Shown: positions 1-7,525 of the stretch, in pieces
How positions within the stretch are numbered: the stretch's first letter is position 1
Layout: each line of letters opens with the position of its first letter
Source of the DNA: Amycolatopsis sp. EV170708-02-1
Lineage (GTDB): Bacteria > Actinomycetota > Actinomycetes > Mycobacteriales > Pseudonocardiaceae
DNA: 64,000 nucleotides
Direction: 5' to 3'
Assembly: GCF_022479115.1 (NCBI RefSeq)
Contig: NZ_CP092497.1
Location: forward strand, 5,828,001 to 5,892,000
Translations under genes and position numbers: made by a program
Notes under the pieces: model-generated
Seen by the model: only the letters and a program-made list of their open reading frames with translations
What the model was told of the DNA's origin: nothing
Database searches by the model: none

Positions 1-828
1 GGACGAACGATTGAGCTGCCGGGAGAGTCACTTCACGTCTACGAGACAGGCCCGCCCGACGGTCCGCCTGTAGTCCTCCTTCACGGGTACCTGACTTCAG
101 CTCTCACCTGGCGCGACATCCATCCGGTCCTCGCCGAGACCCACCGTGTGATCGCCGTCGACCTGCCGGGTTGCGGTCGTTCTCCCGCGCCGTCCCGCAG
201 CGACTGGACGGCCGGACGGGCCGCGGACCTGATCGCCGGGCTCTTCGACGCGCTCGGCCTGTCGACGGCCGCCGTGGTGGGTAGCCAAATGGGCGGCTCT
301 CTCGCCGCCTGGTTCGCAACCCGGCATCCACGACGGGTCTCGCGACTCGTCGTGATGGCCGCCGGCGCGCTCGGCGAGAGTTCCGCGAACCTGACGCTGT
401 ACCGCGCGTTGGCGACTCCCGGCCTGGGATCGCTGCTCGCCCGGCTGTTCCCGTACCGCGCCTTCACCCGGCTCTGGGCAGCGGCACACGGACCGGATCA
501 CCGGCTCGACCCCGGCCCCACCCGGATCTACCACGAACAATTCCGCAGGCACGGTCAGGCCATGACCCGGTTCGGACTCGGAGTACGGCTCAGCTACGGC
601 GCGTCGTATGACGCACTGGCACGTCCGCTCACCGCACTCGGCATACCGACCCTGCTCCTTTTCGGAGACGCGGACCGGCTGGTCCCGCCGTCCACCGGAG
701 AACGCTTCGCCTCCCTGATCCCCGGGTCCCGGCTCATCCTGTTGCCGGGCTGCGGGGACTTCCCGCAAGAAGAAGCACCTGTGGTCGTCGCCGCCACGAT
801 CAAGGAGTTCCTCACCGAGCCTGAGTGA
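1..828 (+). CDS. Alpha/beta-hydrolase-fold protein lacking catalytic Ser and His (5' end outside window)
   Basis: The reading frame is open from base 1, so the N-terminus is cut by the window edge. The fold is clear: an oxyanion region LLHGY, the strand VIAVDLPGCGRS, a nucleophile elbow and a C-terminal LLLFGDADRLVPP segment. The elbow reads VVGSQMGG, where family members have GxSxG, so Gln replaces the nucleophile Ser. The usual C-terminal GCGHFP reads GCGDFP, so Asp replaces the catalytic His. It is probably a non-hydrolytic member, such as a binding, lyase-like or scaffold protein. It lies 34 bp upstream of the ATP-grasp gene on the same strand and probably opens, or belongs to, that operon. 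Confidence 0.85.
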   Translation, partial: GRTIELPGESLHVYETGPPDGPPVVLLHGYLTSALTWRDIHPVLAETHRVIAVDLPGCGRSPAPSRSDWTAGRAADLIAGLFDALGLSTAAVVGSQMGGSLAAWFATRHPRRVSRLVVMAAGALGESSANLTLYRALATPGLGSLLARLFPYRAFTRLWAAAHGPDHRLDPGPTRIYHEQFRRHGQAMTRFGLGVRLSYGASYDALARPLTALGIPTLLLFGDADRLVPPSTGERFASLIPGSRLILLPGCGDFPQEEAPVVVAATIKEFLTEPE

Positions 829-862
829 CACGGAGAATCCCACCGTCGCCAAGGAGCCGCCC

Positions 863-2200
863 ATGGCCGCCTTCTCAGCATCCCGGTCCTCCCGATCGGC
901 ACTCGCGGTGGACGACCCCGCCGCCCCCACCGCGGTGATCGTCGATGGATACTCGACCGGCAATTTCCTCCCGCGGGCTTTCGCCGCACTCGGGGTCCGT
1001 GTGGTCCACGTACAAAGCACCCCGGAGTTGATGTCCGCCATTCTCGCGCCGAAGTTGGACGAGTACACGGACAATCACCTTTGCGCAGCACCTGACCAGC
1101 TCGAAGCCACCTGCACCACCCTCGTCCAGTTGAAGCCGATCGCAGTTCTGGCGGGCCAGGAACCTGGAGTGCGCTTGGCCGACCTGCTCGGCGAACGGCT
1201 CGGCGTCGCCTCGAACGGTGCGGCGAGTTCTGACGGGCGGAGGGACAAGTTCGTCATGATCGAGTCGCTGCGTTCAGCCGGACTTCACTGCGCGGCCCAG
1301 GCGAAAGCGGCAACAGCGGCGGATGCCGTGGTCTGGGCACAGCACGCCCCTGGCGGGTTTCCGGTAGTGGTCAAGCCGTTGAGCTCCGCGTCCACCGATC
1401 ATGTCGTGATCTGCGACGGACCGGAGGAAGTCGCCGCAGCCGCGGAGGCCGTACTCGGCTCGACAGACATCTTCGGTGACACCAACACGGAAGTCCTGGT
1501 CCAGAGCTACCTTCCGGGCACCGAGTACATTGTGGACACCGTGAGCGCAGACGGATGCCACTACACCTGTGGTGTCTGGCAATACCGGAAGCGCACAACT
1601 CCGAGCGGGAACCGCATCTACGACCGCGACATCCTCCTGGATCCGGACGAGAAGCCGGTTCGAGAAATCGTCGAGTACGTCGAAACCGTCCTCAAAACGC
1701 TCGGCATTCGTTACGGGCCGGCTCACGCGGAAGTGATCGTGACCCCGAACGGTCCGGCCCTGGTGGAGATCGGTGCCCGCCTCAACGGCAACATGCATCC
1801 GGGATTCCACGACCGCTGTCTCGGGGTCAACCAAGCCGATCTGACCGCCCTGGCCTATACGCGTCCCGACGACTTCCTCGACCGCTACGCGGGGAAGAGC
1901 TACACACGGGTTCAACCCGCCGTCGTGCACAACACGTTCACCGCCAGGCACGGGGTCGTGGAAAAGGTGGATCAACGGACCGTCGACCGCATCTCGGCGT
2001 TGCCCAGCGTTCACCTCGTCACAGTGAAACTGTCCGCTGGGCGGGTCATGAAGCCGACCGTGGACCTGCTCACGAGTCCACTTCGGATCTTCCAGACTGC
2101 ACCCGACCCGGGTGTGATCGAAGCCGACTACCGGGCCATCCAGGACCTCAAGGAGCAGGTCTATCAGCTGTATCCCAAGACATCCGATGACAGGTGGTGA
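863..2200 (+). CDS. ATP-grasp carboxylate-amine ligase
   Basis: This 445-residue protein has an ATP-grasp fold. Visible parts are a preATP-grasp start (TAVIVDGYSTGNFLPRAF), an ATP-binding lysine strand (FPVVVKPLSSAS), the segment VLVQSYLPGTEYIVD and the Mg-ATP motif ALVEIGARLNGN. Length and layout match the group that joins amino acids into dipeptides (BacD/YwfE-like) or adds amino acids to other carboxylates; the substrates cannot be read from sequence. The ATG has AAGGAG about 7 bases upstream. The stop overlaps the following dipeptide epimerase by 14 bases, which suggests translational coupling and supports a dipeptide as the product. Confidence 0.88.
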   Translation: MAAFSASRSSRSALAVDDPAAPTAVIVDGYSTGNFLPRAFAALGVRVVHVQSTPELMSAILAPKLDEYTDNHLCAAPDQLEATCTTLVQLKPIAVLAGQEPGVRLADLLGERLGVASNGAASSDGRRDKFVMIESLRSAGLHCAAQAKAATAADAVVWAQHAPGGFPVVVKPLSSASTDHVVICDGPEEVAAAAEAVLGSTDIFGDTNTEVLVQSYLPGTEYIVDTVSADGCHYTCGVWQYRKRTTPSGNRIYDRDILLDPDEKPVREIVEYVETVLKTLGIRYGPAHAEVIVTPNGPALVEIGARLNGNMHPGFHDRCLGVNQADLTALAYTRPDDFLDRYAGKSYTRVQPAVVHNTFTARHGVVEKVDQRTVDRISALPSVHLVTVKLSAGRVMKPTVDLLTSPLRIFQTAPDPGVIEADYRAIQDLKEQVYQLYPKTSDDRW

Positions 2201-3209
2201 CAGGTTGCCGAATTCTACGAACGTTCAAAGGCTCACCGCGGCGATCAGGGTCGAACCCCGGCCTCTGTCTCGGCCCTTCCGGTTCGCTCATGCCGCGATC
2301 GAACGGGTCGACCTCGTCCACCTCGACCTCATCGGCGAGGGCACGGTCGGCGAAGGAGAGATCGCGGCCGGGATCGACCACGGCCAGAACCCCATCATGA
2401 TCGCCGACGAAGCCCGAAAGCTGTCCTCCGTGGTGGCCCGTCAGGGGCGGCTCGACGTGGCCGGCTTGACGGCCGTGCTGCGCGAAAACGAAATCCAAGC
2501 TTCCGGGCCCGCCCGGCTGCTGGTCGAAATGGCATACCTGGACCTCCTCGCGAAGGACGCTGCTGTACCGGTTTGGCATTTGCTGGGCCTCCCGCCACCA
2601 CGAAACATCCGCCTGGTCCGGACCGTGCCACTGGACGAGGAGTTTCCCGAACGGCAGCGTCCGCTCAAGGTCAAGCTCGGCGGTCCGGATGACGAACGGA
2701 TTCTCGGCCGTCTCTCAGCCGTGCCCGGCCCGATCATCCTCGATGTGAATCGAGGATGGGGGCGAGCCGAGTGGCTGCGGTTTCGTGAAGCGGTACAGGC
2801 CATCGCGCCGGCAGTGCTGGAAGACCCGGTAAGCGACGAAGAACTCCTGCCGGAGATCAGAGCCGCCCTGCTGGGCACCGCGGTGGTGCTCGACGAGGGG
2901 ATCGAAGGAATGGCGGACGTCGAACACGCGTCGACGATCGCCGACGGGGCGAACGTCAAGCTCATGCGCTTCGGGGGGATCCTGCCCGCGGCCGAAGCGC
3001 TCGACACGCTCCGCGAGGCTGACGCCACAACGATGCTGGGGTGCTACCTGGAACCGCCTCGGGCCATCGCATATGCCGCGCAACTGGCAGGCCTGTGCGA
3101 TTGGACCGATCTGGACGGACACTTCTGGCTGACCGATGACGCCGCGACGTCGGCCTATCGGCTCGATTCCTCGCGGCCGGGTATTCCCGAAATCAGCTAC
3201 ACCGTGTGA
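2187..3209 (+). CDS. Dipeptide epimerase (enolase superfamily)
   Basis: This 340-residue enolase-superfamily protein has the full set of active-site residues of the L-Ala-D/L-Glu epimerase group. They are the KxK pair K161/K163 (LKVKLGG), metal ligands D186 (ILDVN), E212 (LEDPV) and D236 (VVLDEG), and the second base K258 (VKLMRFGG). Near the C-terminus the DLDG motif (D308, D310) is the signature that in dipeptide epimerases binds the free alpha-amino group of the substrate. It probably converts one residue of a dipeptide from L to D. The start overlaps the ATP-grasp gene, so the two proteins may act in sequence: ligation, then epimerisation. The specific dipeptide is unknown. Confidence 0.88.
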   Translation: MTGGDRLPNSTNVQRLTAAIRVEPRPLSRPFRFAHAAIERVDLVHLDLIGEGTVGEGEIAAGIDHGQNPIMIADEARKLSSVVARQGRLDVAGLTAVLRENEIQASGPARLLVEMAYLDLLAKDAAVPVWHLLGLPPPRNIRLVRTVPLDEEFPERQRPLKVKLGGPDDERILGRLSAVPGPIILDVNRGWGRAEWLRFREAVQAIAPAVLEDPVSDEELLPEIRAALLGTAVVLDEGIEGMADVEHASTIADGANVKLMRFGGILPAAEALDTLREADATTMLGCYLEPPRAIAYAAQLAGLCDWTDLDGHFWLTDDAATSAYRLDSSRPGIPEISYTV

Positions 3210-3237
3210 ACGCACCAGAGAGTGAAAAGAGGACACG

Positions 3238-4221
3238 ATGAACGAACCGGCGTTCGAGATCAGGTACGTCGAGACCGACGACATCCTCTGGCACGACACG
3301 ACTCACCTGACCCGATCCCTTTCCTCCGATCGGCCCCGAATCCCCGAGTACTACGGATATGACAAGCGGGGCAGTCTGCTCTTCGAAGCCGTCACGAAGC
3401 TCGCTCGATACTACCCGACCCGGGTCGAACAGGCTCTGCTGTCGGAGACCGCCGACAAGATCGCCACGACGATCGCAGGCTGCGCCCTGGTGGAACTCGG
3501 CAGCGGAAGCGCGAAGAAGACAGGCACCCTTCTCCGCGCCTGTGCGGAGATCTCGGATCCACACTTCGTACCGCTCGACGTCGATCCAGCGATGATCCAG
3601 CACAGCTTCGAATCCCTGTCCAAGTCCGTGCCGAATCTCAGAATGACCGGAGTGGTCGGGCGGTACGAGAACACCCTGCCGCAAGTGACGCGCGAGGAGT
3701 TCGGTCCTCGCTGCGTCACCGCTCTCGGCAGCAACATCGGCAACATGCTCCCTGAGGAGCGCCGCTCGCTGCTGGCGATGATCTGCGCCAACCTTCACGC
3801 TGGCGAATACTTGTTCGTCACAGCCGATCTGACGAAATCGAAGGCGATGCTGGAGACGGCGTACAACGATCCACCGACCGATCGGACACACACGGACTTC
3901 CGGCTCAACCGGCTGGTGCACCTGAACCGACTCTACGGCTCGTCGTTCCGGCCGGAGCGCTTCTACGAGTACGCGCACTACGACGTCGAGATGCAGCGGA
4001 TCGTCGTACACCTTTACAGCACCGAAGACCAGGTCGTCGATCTGGGCGCGCTCGGCCGCTCACTCAAACTCGGCAAGGGTGACTCGATCATCATCGATCA
4101 TTCCTGCAAATTCACCATCGACGCGCTCTCGGACGAGATCTGTGGACTGGGGTGCCGTCCAGTCAACTCGTGGTTCGACGCGCGGTACCGCTACGGCGCC
4201 TTCCTCTTCCAGAAGAGGTGA
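3238..4221 (+). CDS. EgtD-like amino-acid N-alpha-methyltransferase
   Basis: This 327-residue protein belongs to the histidine N-alpha-methyltransferase family (EgtD, which makes hercynine for ergothioneine). Family landmarks are YDKRGSLLFE, YYPTRVE (58-64), SAM motif I VELGSGSAKKT (85-95), VPLDVD, and LGSNIGN with N169 matching the EgtD substrate Asn. M252 matches the EgtD Met. The C-terminal EgtD E-x-S motif (E282/S284) appears as D-H-S (287-289), so the Glu that helps fix the imidazole is shortened to Asp. No other ergothioneine gene (EgtB, EgtC, EgtE) is present, so the substrate may be another amino acid or a dipeptide from the neighbouring ligase. It starts 28 bp after the epimerase, with GAAAAGAGG upstream. 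Confidence 0.88.
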   Translation: MNEPAFEIRYVETDDILWHDTTHLTRSLSSDRPRIPEYYGYDKRGSLLFEAVTKLARYYPTRVEQALLSETADKIATTIAGCALVELGSGSAKKTGTLLRACAEISDPHFVPLDVDPAMIQHSFESLSKSVPNLRMTGVVGRYENTLPQVTREEFGPRCVTALGSNIGNMLPEERRSLLAMICANLHAGEYLFVTADLTKSKAMLETAYNDPPTDRTHTDFRLNRLVHLNRLYGSSFRPERFYEYAHYDVEMQRIVVHLYSTEDQVVDLGALGRSLKLGKGDSIIIDHSCKFTIDALSDEICGLGCRPVNSWFDARYRYGAFLFQKR

Positions 4222-4283
4222 CCCGTCGTACTCGGTACTGAACTGTTGACGGCTCGCTGCACCAGGCGCTGAAACGGAGGGAC

Positions 4284-5537
4284 ATGAGCGCGGCGGAGTT
4301 GAATGTCAGGATCCTGCTCGCGGTAGTGGTGATCCTCATCGGTGTACGCGCAGTCGGCTGGCTGTTCGGTCGATTCGGCCAGCCCCGGGTACTCGGCGAG
4401 ATCGTTGCCGGAATCGTGTTAGGCCCCAGCGTGCTCGGCTTGCTCCAGCCGGCGGCCATGGCCTTCGTGTTTCCGGGCCCGGTGATCGACAGCCTGCGCG
4501 TACTGGCCCAGTTCGGGTTGGTGATCTTCATGTTCCTGCTCGGGCTGGACCTCGACCTCGGCAAACTACGCGGCAGCGGCCGCACCGTGACCGTCGTGGC
4601 GAACGCCTCCGTACTCGTTCCGTTCGCACTCGGAGCCGGCTTCGCGGTGCTGATCTGGCCGCGGTTCGGCGCGCCGGTCGACCCAGCCGTCTTCTACGTC
4701 TTTCTCGGCGCGACAATGAGCGTGACGGCGTTCCCGGTGCTGGCCCGGCTGTTGCAGGAGTCCGAGCTGGCGAAGGAGCGTGTCGGTGTGATCAGTCTGG
4801 TCTGCGCCGCGATCAACGACCTCGCCGCCTGGATTCTCGTCGGTGTTGTCGCCGCCCTCGCCGGCTCGTTCGGTGACTCGCACGCGACCCGATCGCTCGC
4901 ATTCGCGGCGGCCTTCGTCGCCTGCATGCTCATGGTGGTCCGGCCACTGCTTCGACGCTGGGGTGAACCACCGGTATGGGCTGTTCTCGTCATCGCGCTG
5001 TTGAGCGCGTGGGCCACTGAGCAGATCGGCGTACACGCGATCATCGGCGGATTCGTCGCCGGCCTGGTGATGCCACGGAGACCGGAATGGCAAAGCCGGC
5101 TGAGCGACCGGATCGGCGTGGTCGTGTCGAATCTCCTGCTCCCGTTGTTCTTCGCGGTGGTCGGCCTGTCGACCCGCATCGATCAGCTTTCCGGCGCCGG
5201 ACTCCTGCTGCTGGCCGGTGCCGTCGTCGTGGCGATCGCCGGGAAGCTGGGTGGGTCGGCCATCGCCGCGCGTCTCACCGGCGAGACACGGCGAGACGCT
5301 CTGACCATCGGAATCCTGATGAATACCAGAGGAATCACCGAAATCGTCATGCTGACTACCGGCCTGCAACTGGGCATCATCTCCACGACGGTCTTCACGG
5401 TCATGGTGCTGATGGCGCTGGTCACCACCGTGATGGCCGCCCCCGCGTTACGCATCGTTCGACGGCCACCGGAAACGCCGCGCAAGCCGCCCCTCCGGCA
5501 AAGCTCACCGACTGGCGCGGGGAGGCCGATGTCATGA
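4284..5537 (+). CDS. CPA2-type cation:proton antiporter
   Basis: This 417-residue polytopic membrane protein has about 12 hydrophobic segments and belongs to the Kef/NapA-like CPA2 family. It has the unwound-helix region typical of the family (LGATMSVTAFPVLARLL) and the ion-site motif AAINDLAAW, with Asn-Asp where many members have Asp-Asp. It lacks the C-terminal TrkA-N nucleotide-binding domain of KefB/KefC, since only a short Pro-rich tail follows the last helix. AACGGAGGGAC precedes the ATG. In this context it may export the small molecule or give self-protection. Its stop overlaps the next start as ATGA. Confidence 0.85.
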   Translation: MSAAELNVRILLAVVVILIGVRAVGWLFGRFGQPRVLGEIVAGIVLGPSVLGLLQPAAMAFVFPGPVIDSLRVLAQFGLVIFMFLLGLDLDLGKLRGSGRTVTVVANASVLVPFALGAGFAVLIWPRFGAPVDPAVFYVFLGATMSVTAFPVLARLLQESELAKERVGVISLVCAAINDLAAWILVGVVAALAGSFGDSHATRSLAFAAAFVACMLMVVRPLLRRWGEPPVWAVLVIALLSAWATEQIGVHAIIGGFVAGLVMPRRPEWQSRLSDRIGVVVSNLLLPLFFAVVGLSTRIDQLSGAGLLLLAGAVVVAIAGKLGGSAIAARLTGETRRDALTIGILMNTRGITEIVMLTTGLQLGIISTTVFTVMVLMALVTTVMAAPALRIVRRPPETPRKPPLRQSSPTGAGRPMS

Positions 5538-6511
5538 CAGGCAGTGGAGGACCGCGTCTGTTGGGACTCGACATCCCGCTGGCCCTGGCACCGATCGGCA
5601 GCGCGTGTACACCGGCCCTTGTGGCCGCTGTCAGCGAGACGGGGGCATTGGGCATCCTCGCGGGATCATGGTCGGACGGGGAACAACTGGCAAACCACAT
5701 CCTCGCGATCCAAGCAGCTACTTCTCGTGTCTTCGGTGTGAACCTTGTCCTTTACCGGCCGCAGCGAGAACGACTCGCGGTCGTGCTCGACCACGGAGTC
5801 CCGATCGTCTCGACCTTCTGGGGAGACCCGGCTCCCTATCGTCGTGCGATAGCCGCGGCGGGTGCCCTGCACATCCACACCGTGGGTTCGAGCGAGGAAG
5901 CGCGAGCCGCCGCTGACCTCGGGGTAGACGTGCTCGTCGCCCAAGGCTGGGAGGCAGGTGGGCACGTCCGAGGTACGACCTCGACCCTCGCCCTCGTCCC
6001 GGCGGTCGTCGACCGCGTCCACCCGCTGCCGGTGTTCGCCGCGGGCGGGATCGCCGACGCACGGGGAGTCTCCGCAGTACACGCGCTGGGAGCCGTCGGC
6101 GCCTGGGTCGGCACCCGGTTCCTCCTGGCACAAGAAGCCGCGACGCACCCGACGTACCGCGAGCGGCTCATAGCCGCTGTCGGCGAGGATTGTGTTTACA
6201 CCACCGCGTTCCGCGACAACTGGCCAAACGCACCTCATCGCGCTCTGCGTAACAGCACGATGGAACGCTGGCTGGACGCGGGAAGCTCGGCTTCCGGAGC
6301 ACGCCCTGGCGAAGGCGACATCGTCGCCCGGCACAGCCGCGAAGGCGCGGTTCTCCGCTACGCCGACAAGGTTCCCACCGACGAGCACGTCGGAGACATC
6401 GAAGCCATGGCAATGTACGCGGGCCAGGGCACGGAACTTCTGCGTTCCAGCCAGCCGGCCAAGGAAATCGTGACAGAGCTGGCCCGCGGCTGTCCGCGAC
6501 CGACCCCCTGA
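5534..6511 (+). CDS. Nitronate monooxygenase-like FMN protein (2-nitropropane dioxygenase family)
   Basis: This 325-residue TIM-barrel flavoprotein starts at the ATG that overlaps the antiporter stop (ATGA). A longer upstream reading would run inside the antiporter gene. The family shows in GWEAGGHVRG, with H144 at the catalytic His position, and in the phosphate-binding AAGGIADARG followed by GAVGAWVGTRFLLAQEA. Members oxidise nitronates or act as enoyl reductases or isomerases with FMN. In this operon it could oxidise an amine or C-H of the product, or remove a reactive side product. The substrate cannot be assigned. Confidence 0.82.
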   Translation: MTGSGGPRLLGLDIPLALAPIGSACTPALVAAVSETGALGILAGSWSDGEQLANHILAIQAATSRVFGVNLVLYRPQRERLAVVLDHGVPIVSTFWGDPAPYRRAIAAAGALHIHTVGSSEEARAAADLGVDVLVAQGWEAGGHVRGTTSTLALVPAVVDRVHPLPVFAAGGIADARGVSAVHALGAVGAWVGTRFLLAQEAATHPTYRERLIAAVGEDCVYTTAFRDNWPNAPHRALRNSTMERWLDAGSSASGARPGEGDIVARHSREGAVLRYADKVPTDEHVGDIEAMAMYAGQGTELLRSSQPAKEIVTELARGCPRPTP

Positions 6512-6526
6512 TCCCGGAGGAGTCAG

Positions 6527-6880
6527 ATGGGCGAGATGACCACCGTGTCGGTGACGCACTCGACGATGGATCGCCATGCTCGATACCTTCGCTCGCACGG
6601 CGTACCCGACGCGACGAGAATCGCTCAGGTCGATGGCACGATCGTCATCGACGTCCCTGAAGCCGAGTTCCGGGTATCGCTTGACAGCAATGCGGCAGGC
6701 GCGTCGACGCAGTTCTTCGCGGTCTTCCGGGAAGACAAACCAGCTGGTGGCACCTGGTGGTCCAGGTGGACTGTCCTGGTGGAGACATCGGCGAGCGCAC
6801 ACGAGATTGGTGTCCTGATCGCCGACCAGGTGCACGACAGTCGACGCCGATTCGCCAGAATCCTCGCCGAGCAGCGATAG
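6527..6880 (+). CDS. Small protein of unknown function closing the operon
   Basis: This 117-residue protein has no signal peptide or membrane helix. The start is supported by CCCGGAGGAGTCAG just upstream and a 15-bp gap after the flavoprotein stop, so it belongs to the same transcription unit. It is probably a compact alpha/beta domain: strands such as GTIVIDVPEAEFRVSL and QFFAVFRED, then a Trp-rich GGTWWSRWTVLVET segment and a C-terminal basic helix. I do not recognise the family. It could be an accessory or immunity factor for the pathway. It is the last gene before IS debris. Confidence 0.7.
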   Translation: MGEMTTVSVTHSTMDRHARYLRSHGVPDATRIAQVDGTIVIDVPEAEFRVSLDSNAAGASTQFFAVFREDKPAGGTWWSRWTVLVETSASAHEIGVLIADQVHDSRRRFARILAEQR

Positions 6881-6935
6881 GAGCGGGAAGGCATGTGAGC
6901 AAAGTGACAGCCTGTTCGTTCGGGGCACCAAGGCC

Positions 6936-7217
6936 GTGCCACGTATACCGCGTGCGACGCCTCTGCTCCTGCACAGGGCCTGCTGGAGACTGCCCTCGCC
7001 GACAGCGGCGTTCCGCACGGCCGCGGTCGCCGAAGCCTTCTTCGCCACACTGAAAACCGAGATCGGTGCCACGATCTGGCAGACCCGCAACCGGGCCCGC
7101 CAGAACGTATTCGCCTACCTGCACTACTACAACCACACAAGGCTGCACTCCACCCTCGGCCACAACACCCCAGCCGAAACCCGAACCAACCACCACGATC
7201 AAGTCTCCGCTGCCTGA
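6936..7217 (+). pseudogene. IS3-family transposase remnant (C-terminal integrase core)
   Basis: From about 7020 the frame encodes the end of an IS3-type DDE transposase: AEAFFATLKTEIG, then YLHYYNHTRLHSTLGHNTPAE, the region holding the last catalytic Glu and the conserved C-terminal RxHSxLG block. The upstream DDE residues and orfA are absent, so it cannot be active. Just after the stop, a GC-rich stretch at about 7226-7250 (GTGTCCGCCCCACCGGGGC) resembles the right terminal repeat of such elements. It marks an old insertion at the end of the biosynthetic operon. Confidence 0.7.
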
Positions 7218-7525
7218 AACCCCGTGTCCGCCCCACCGGGGCAACTACACGGTCGTTCGTTGGACGGGCGTCACTGTCGATACTGCATCGCTCTGGAGCC
7301 CTGACACGAGGAAGCCCAGACCACCTGCTCTGATCACCGCCTCACGCCGGAGCGTTCCTGCCTTGTCGGGATTTGTCGGTGCTGGATGTCATGCTCTCCA
7401 CGCTCAAGATCTACTTGAGCTGGGTGGGTATCCGGCTGGGCCGCGTCGTCCATAACTGCGCTGCCCAGCGCCCATGCTTGGCCGTCAGTATTCGCCGGAG
7501 GTCGTGCCTGCCGCCCACCTGTCCG
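7218..7525. other. Intergenic, no gene supported
   Basis: After the IS3 remnant and its probable terminal repeat, this stretch has only short frames without recognisable sequence or ribosome binding site. It separates the + strand IS debris from the stop of the mutase-like gene on the - strand. Confidence 0.5.

Noticed and set aside
97..1074. Long - strand open frame (325 codons) opposite the hydrolase and ligase genes
   Set aside because: It has no recognisable motif, is Arg/Gly-rich as antisense frames in GC-rich DNA are, and runs across two genes with full domain support.
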